Source of the DNA: Bacteriovoracaceae bacterium
GTDB lineage: Bacteria; Bdellovibrionota; Bacteriovoracia; Bacteriovoracales; Bacteriovoracaceae
Length of the DNA stretch: 18,009 bases
Assembly (NCBI GenBank): GCA_023151145.1
Contig: JAKLJM010000089.1
Span: 1-18,009 of the forward strand
Direction of reading: 5' to 3'
Shown: in pieces, positions 15,111-18,009 of the stretch
Numbering within the stretch: position 1 is the first letter of the stretch
Layout: each line of letters opens with the position of its first letter
Program-made: the position numbers and the translations under genes
The notes under the pieces: model-generated
What the model was told of the DNA's origin: nothing
Databases searched by the model: none
What the model saw: the letters and a program-made list of their open reading frames with translations, nothing else

Positions 15111-15611
15111 TTAAGCTAATTCGCCTGATTCTTTCTTTTCTTTGATAGCAACAAGAACGCGTGCAAAAGCCGATACTGGCGCAATGAATGTCGCAAGTAA
15201 AGTACCAAGCATTTGGTCTCTTCCTGGTAAGCTTGCAAGTTGTTTAACTTGAGCTTGGTTCAATAATTGACCATCAAGTAAACCACCTTTAAGTGTTACC
15301 AACTCCAGGCTATCACCTGCAGTTTTAATTGATTTAGCAACCGCTGCGACATCGTCGAATGCAAATGCAAGAGCGTGTGGCCCTTTTAAGTTTGCAACGA
15401 GTCCTTCTACAGGAGTGCCTACTGCTGCTTTCACAAATAACGTGTTACGTGTTACAACAATTTTCCCCTTGTTGTCACGAACAGACTTGCGAATGCTAAC
15501 AGCATCATTAGCACTTACGCCAATGAGGTTTGTTAGAAAGATAGCTTTTGCATTACCGATGTCTGTTTTAAGACTTTCGATGATGGCTTCTTTCTCTGTT
15601 CTGTTAAGCAT
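15111..15611 (-). CDS. rplJ: 50S ribosomal protein L10
   Basis: L10 (166 residues) anchors the L7/L12 stalk to 23S rRNA and, with L12, represses its own operon in many bacteria. The N-terminal rRNA-binding domain shows NRTEKEAIIESLKTDIGNAKAIFLTN, then VRDNKGKIVVTRNTLFVKAA and GPHALAF. The C-terminal helix (about 135-166) that carries L12 dimers is present (LLATFIAPVSAFARVLVAIKEKKES). Length is normal. GGAGG sits four bases before the ATG but can be paired with an upstream CCTCC. Preceded by an L10-leader-like region. Confidence 0.97.
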   Translation of the reverse strand: MLNRTEKEAIIESLKTDIGNAKAIFLTNLIGVSANDAVSIRKSVRDNKGKIVVTRNTLFVKAAVGTPVEGLVANLKGPHALAFAFDDVAAVAKSIKTAGDSLELVTLKGGLLDGQLLNQAQVKQLASLPGRDQMLGTLLATFIAPVSAFARVLVAIKEKKESGELA

Positions 15612-15615
15612 ACAT

Positions 15616-15639
15616 CCTCCAATTGTTTATATTCGGAGG
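15616..15639 (-). promoter_or_regulatory. Hairpin sequestering the rplJ ribosome binding site
   Basis: On the coding strand CCTCCGAAT, loop ATAAACA, then ATTGGAGG. Eight pairs form with one bulged G, and the whole GGAGG Shine-Dalgarno of rplJ is in the stem. This would repress rplJ translation unless opened, and fits the L10 feedback role of the element just upstream. Confidence 0.6.
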
Positions 15640-15690
15640 GGAGTTTCGGCAGGATTTATAGATTACAACCTTGTAATCAACCGGCTTTCT
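15640..15690 (-). promoter_or_regulatory. L10 leader-like RNA element
   Basis: The coding strand contains AAATCCTGCCGAAAC (around 15642-15657), close to the conserved AAUCCUGCCGA segment of L10 leaders, the mRNA site bound by L10(L12)4. It is preceded by a perfect eight-pair hairpin, GATTACAA-GG-TTGTAATC (15661-15678), and by GCCGGTT, which may close the bulged helix. The location between rplA and rplJ is where this regulator is found in other bacteria. A covariance model would settle it. Confidence 0.6.
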
Positions 15691-15711
15691 TCAACCCCTT
15701 CATTCACTAAA

Positions 15712-15717
15712 ATTATA
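15712..15717 (-). promoter_or_regulatory. Possible -10 box for an internal rplJL promoter
   Basis: A perfect TATAAT overlaps the rplA stop codon on the coding strand. I see no good -35 box 16-18 bases upstream and no extended -10 TG. E. coli has an internal promoter at this place, which is the main reason to note it. Confidence 0.25.
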
Positions 15718-16411
15718 CTAAGTTAGCCTCAGCAGTATCGATTTTGATACCTGGCCCCATTGTTGAGCTGATTGTAAGTGACTTTAAATAAGTCCCTTTT
15801 GCCGTTGAAGGCTTCGCTCTCATGATTGCAGTTAATACAGCATCATAATTCTTTTTCAAATCAGCATCAGAGAATGAACTCTTACCGATTGGCATATGAA
15901 TGATACCTGTTTTATCTGTTCTATATTCAACTTTACCTGCTTTTTGCTCTTTAACAGCTCCAGCGATATCAGTTGTTACTGTTCCTAATTTTGGGTTTGG
16001 CATTAATCCACGAGGCCCAAGGATACGTGCAACTTTACCAAGCTTTGACATCATATCTGGTGATGCAATAACGCGGTCAAAGTCTAACCATCCACCAGCG
16101 ATTTGGTTAATTAGATCGTCGCCACCAGCATGGTCTGCACCAGCTGCTTTTGCTTCGTCAACTTTAGCTGCAGAAGTAATAACTGCAACTTTTACTGTTT
16201 TACCTGTACCAGCTGGAAGAGCTAGTGCTCCTCTGATCATTTGGTCAGCGTGTCTTGGATCAACTCCAAGTCTGAATGCTAAGTCTACGGTTTCATCAAA
16301 TTTTGCAAACTTAACTTCTTTTAAAAGCTTGATGGCTTCAGTTGATGTATATGATTTTGATCTATCAACTTTTTCCATTGCCGCTGTATATTTTTTAGAT
16401 GGCTTTTTCAT
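15713..16411 (-). CDS. rplA: 50S ribosomal protein L1
   Basis: L1 (232 residues with the start chosen) forms the mobile L1 stalk that handles deacylated tRNA at the E site, and it represses the L11 operon in E. coli. Visible signatures include KFDETVDLAFRLGVDPRHADQMIRGALALPAGTGKTVKVAVI and the L1 hallmark ARILGPRGLMPNPKLGTVT. The C-terminal TYLKSLTISSTMGPGIKID is also typical. I took the ATG at 16411 (MKKPSKKYTAAMEKVD), which fits the family N-terminus and has GGAG five bases upstream. An in-frame ATG at 16435, with its own GGGAGG, would add eight residues (MPQTAGEN). Both are possible. Gap to rplK is 26 bases beyond the longer start. Confidence 0.95.
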   Translation of the reverse strand: MKKPSKKYTAAMEKVDRSKSYTSTEAIKLLKEVKFAKFDETVDLAFRLGVDPRHADQMIRGALALPAGTGKTVKVAVITSAAKVDEAKAAGADHAGGDDLINQIAGGWLDFDRVIASPDMMSKLGKVARILGPRGLMPNPKLGTVTTDIAGAVKEQKAGKVEYRTDKTGIIHMPIGKSSFSDADLKKNYDAVLTAIMRAKPSTAKGTYLKSLTISSTMGPGIKIDTAEANLV

Positions 16412-16461
16412 GTTTTCTCCTGCGGTCTGTGGCATTACGCCTCCCGCTTAATTTTTAATAA

Positions 16462-16890
16462 TTAATAATCTAATTTAAGACCCATCGAACGGATTGATCC
16501 TTCGATCGTTCTCATTCCTGCGTCTTTTGTACCAGCTGTTAAATCTGGTTTTTTCATTTCAACGATTTCTTCCACTGTTTTCTTTGGAACTTTTTTCGCC
16601 ATTACTTCAGATCCTGGCTTTTGAGCTCCTCTGTCTAGCTTTAACTTATCTTTTACAAGGTAAGAAGCTGGTGGTGTTTTCGTTATAAATGTAAACGAAC
16701 GGTCTGAATAAACAGTTATAATCGTTGGAAGGATTACGCCTGGTTGACCTTGAGTTTTTGCATTGAAAGCTTTGCAGAACTCCATAATGTTCACACCTTT
16801 TTGACCCAATGCTGGACCAATTGGTGGTGATGGGTTTGCTTTGCCTCCAGGAATTTGCAACTTGATGAAACCTGTTACTTTTTTAGCCAT
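16462..16890 (-). CDS. rplK: 50S ribosomal protein L11
   Basis: L11 (142 residues, the standard length) binds the GTPase-associated centre of 23S rRNA, the thiostrepton site, and is needed for RelA activation. The N-terminal domain shows MAKKVTGFIKLQIPGGKANPSPPIGPALGQKGVNIMEFCKAFNAKT, the family fingerprint including the proline-rich hinge to the switch helix. The C-terminal rRNA-binding domain ends with the signature KDAGMRTIEGSIRSMGL. AGGAG lies eight bases upstream of the ATG. Only 30 bases separate it from nusG, too few for a visible promoter or an L1-binding leader, so it is presumably cotranscribed with secE-nusG. Confidence 0.98.
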   Translation of the reverse strand: MAKKVTGFIKLQIPGGKANPSPPIGPALGQKGVNIMEFCKAFNAKTQGQPGVILPTIITVYSDRSFTFITKTPPASYLVKDKLKLDRGAQKPGSEVMAKKVPKKTVEEIVEMKKPDLTAGTKDAGMRTIEGSIRSMGLKLDY

Positions 16891-16920
16891 TTTAATTCTC
16901 CTAGAACTGCACTTCTTTAA

Positions 16921-17505
16921 CTATGAAATTTTCTCGACCTGAGTGAAATCTAACTCAACTGGAGTTGGACGACCAAAGATCGATACGTTAACTTTTACTT
17001 TACCTTTTTCACTTACAGCTTCAACTGTACCAACGAAATTTGCAAAAGGTCCTTCAATAACTCGAACACTTTCGCCTTCTGATAAATTAACCGTCGTACG
17101 AGGTTTTTTGAATCCCTCTTCCATCTGGTTAGTCATCGCCATTGCTTCTTCGTCAGTAATTGGAGCTGGTTTTGTAGGTGATCCACCAACAAAGCCGCTA
17201 ATCTTATCCGTATTCTTGACAAGGTGCCAGGTTTTATCATTCATAACCATCTTTATCAAGACGTAACCTGGAAAAAACTTTTTCTTAATAGTTTTCTTTT
17301 TTCCATTTGCTGTTGTAACGATTGTTTCTTCTGGTACCAGTACCTTTGCGAAGAATTCAGTCATTTTATAATTAACAATTCTCTCTTTAAGAGTCTTGCA
17401 AACTTTATTTTCTTGGCCAGTTGCAGTCTTTGCGATGAACCATTTAAAGTCCGCCGTGTCACCAACTGCTAATTCAATTTCTGTGCTTTGATTTGATTCA
17501 GTCAT
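16921..17505 (-). CDS. nusG: Transcription termination/antitermination factor NusG
   Basis: NusG (194 residues; E. coli 181) binds the beta' clamp and links RNA polymerase to Rho or to ribosomal S10, encoded in this same window. The NGN domain runs from about residue 20 (KWFIAKTATGQENKVCKTLKERI) through KKFFPGYVLIKMVMNDKTWHLVKNTDKISGFVG. The C-terminal KOW domain shows GESVRVIEGPFANFVGTVEAVS and ends VELDFTQVEKIS. A polar 18-residue N-terminal extension precedes the NGN domain. The Shine-Dalgarno is weak (TAGG close to the ATG, GGAAGAG further up). Follows secE by 22 bases, the usual pairing. Confidence 0.97.
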   Translation of the reverse strand: MTESNQSTEIELAVGDTADFKWFIAKTATGQENKVCKTLKERIVNYKMTEFFAKVLVPEETIVTTANGKKKTIKKKFFPGYVLIKMVMNDKTWHLVKNTDKISGFVGGSPTKPAPITDEEAMAMTNQMEEGFKKPRTTVNLSEGESVRVIEGPFANFVGTVEAVSEKGKVKVNVSIFGRPTPVELDFTQVEKIS

Positions 17506-17527
17506 AACCTAGTCACTCTTCCTTTAA

Positions 17528-17914
17528 TTAATAAACGAACTCTAGAATTTTCTTAAAAATTAAATCAACTGTTACGAAAATTGCCGAAACAATTACTAGA
17601 GAGATTAATAATCCCACAGTGATTTTTACAGTTTGATCTTTTGTCGGCCAAACAACTTTCAAAAGTTCATTATAAACTTCCTCTAGGTAGCCGAATGATT
17701 TTTTGTTATTGATAACAAAGAAGAAAGTTCCAATACCAATGATTGCACCAAGCGCTTGAGAAATACTTGCGTATCCTGCAATTTTCGCTTCTAAGTCAAA
17801 CCATACTGATAATTGAATCGCGAATTTGTAGATAACAAATCCCACGATACCTGAAAAAATAGCAACGAGAGCGTTGATCCACTTTTTTGAATCTTCACTT
17901 TTAATGAATGACAT
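17528..17914 (-). CDS. secE: Preprotein translocase subunit SecE
   Basis: SecE clamps the SecY channel in the inner membrane. At 128 residues with three predicted membrane helices (about 13-35, 48-68 and 97-122), it is the long E. coli-like form rather than the short one-helix form. The conserved cytosolic amphipathic segment YLEEVYNELLKVVWPTKDQT lies just before the last helix and carries the invariant WP. AGGGA lies about six bases before the ATG. It heads the visible run of genes into nusG. No tRNA-Trp, tuf or rpmG, which often precede secE, is seen in the 95 bases upstream; the window ends there. Confidence 0.95.
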   Translation of the reverse strand: MSFIKSEDSKKWINALVAIFSGIVGFVIYKFAIQLSVWFDLEAKIAGYASISQALGAIIGIGTFFFVINNKKSFGYLEEVYNELLKVVWPTKDQTVKITVGLLISLVIVSAIFVTVDLIFKKILEFVY

Positions 17915-17950
17915 AATAATCCCTAAGTTTAGCTAAAATGTAGAGTCTAT

Positions 17951-17981
17951 CTTATATGCTTGAAAAACTGCAAAATGTCTA
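17951..17981 (-). promoter_or_regulatory. Possible secE promoter
   Basis: The coding strand has TAGACA (17981-17976, five of six -35 matches) and TATAAG (17956-17951, five of six -10 matches), but the 19-base spacer is longer than ideal. A start near 17944 would give a leader of about 30 bases before secE. Weak by spacing; based on consensus only. Confidence 0.3.
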
Positions 17982-18009
17982 TTGTTTTGTTTGGAAAAAG
18001 GTTGACAAT

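Noticed and set aside
15900..16451. A 183-codon open frame on the plus strand
   Set aside because: It is the antisense of rplA, with low-complexity composition and no family resemblance. The minus-strand frame is unmistakable L1.
18002..18007. TTGACA on the plus strand at the window end
   Set aside because: It would be a -35 box pointing out of the window with no visible -10; too little sequence to support a promoter.
17915..18009. Search for tRNA-Trp or other RNA genes upstream of secE
   Set aside because: No cloverleaf or CCA-end pattern is visible in these 95 bases; any such gene would lie beyond the window.

Overview
The window is a solid block of core information-processing genes, all on the minus strand, so transcription runs from the high-coordinate end to the low end. 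In transcription order it reads secE, nusG, rplK, rplA, rplJ, rplL, rpoB, rpoC, then rpsL, rpsG, fusA, tuf, then rpsJ, rplC, rplD and the first 41 codons of rplW, cut by the window edge. These are three classic operons (L11/beta, str and S10) lying end to end. The plus strand carries no convincing gene. The DNA is AT-rich. The protein sequences look like those of a Gram-negative bacterium of the delta-proteobacterial / Bdellovibrionota type, perhaps the Bacteriovorax group. That placement rests on remembered family resemblance, not on a search.

Region 1 (about 18009 to 6222) makes the SecE translocon subunit, NusG, the L11, L1, L10 and L7/L12 stalk proteins, and RNA polymerase beta and beta'. 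Its non-coding gaps hold recognisable control elements: an L10-leader-like segment with a second hairpin hiding the rplJ ribosome binding site, an attenuator-like hairpin between rplL and rpoB that pairs fully only on the coding-strand transcript, a perfect hairpin just after rpoB, and a strong intrinsic terminator after rpoC.

Region 2 (6182 to 1876) is the str operon. Its 101-base rpsL-rpsG gap holds inverted repeats where S7 autoregulation acts in Escherichia coli. Region 3 (below 1876) is the start of the S10 operon. It appears to have its own promoter, with a perfect TTGACA -35 box inside the loop of a GC-rich hairpin whose T-tract points against the genes.

I found no new defence system, mobile element, CRISPR array or RNA gene. 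The notable oddities are two small lesions at essential genes. First, rpoC is broken near codon 95: about 65 bases expected from the family are missing, removing some 21 highly conserved residues and shifting the frame. Second, the tuf start region is tandemly duplicated with a 16-base unit, so the well-placed ribosome binding site now serves a seven-codon decoy frame that overlaps the real start. Either could be real or a sequencing/assembly artefact; the rpoC lesion is hard to reconcile with a living cell that has no other copy. fusA also lacks a Shine-Dalgarno sequence and has the anti-Shine-Dalgarno sequence CCTCCTT directly before its ATG.
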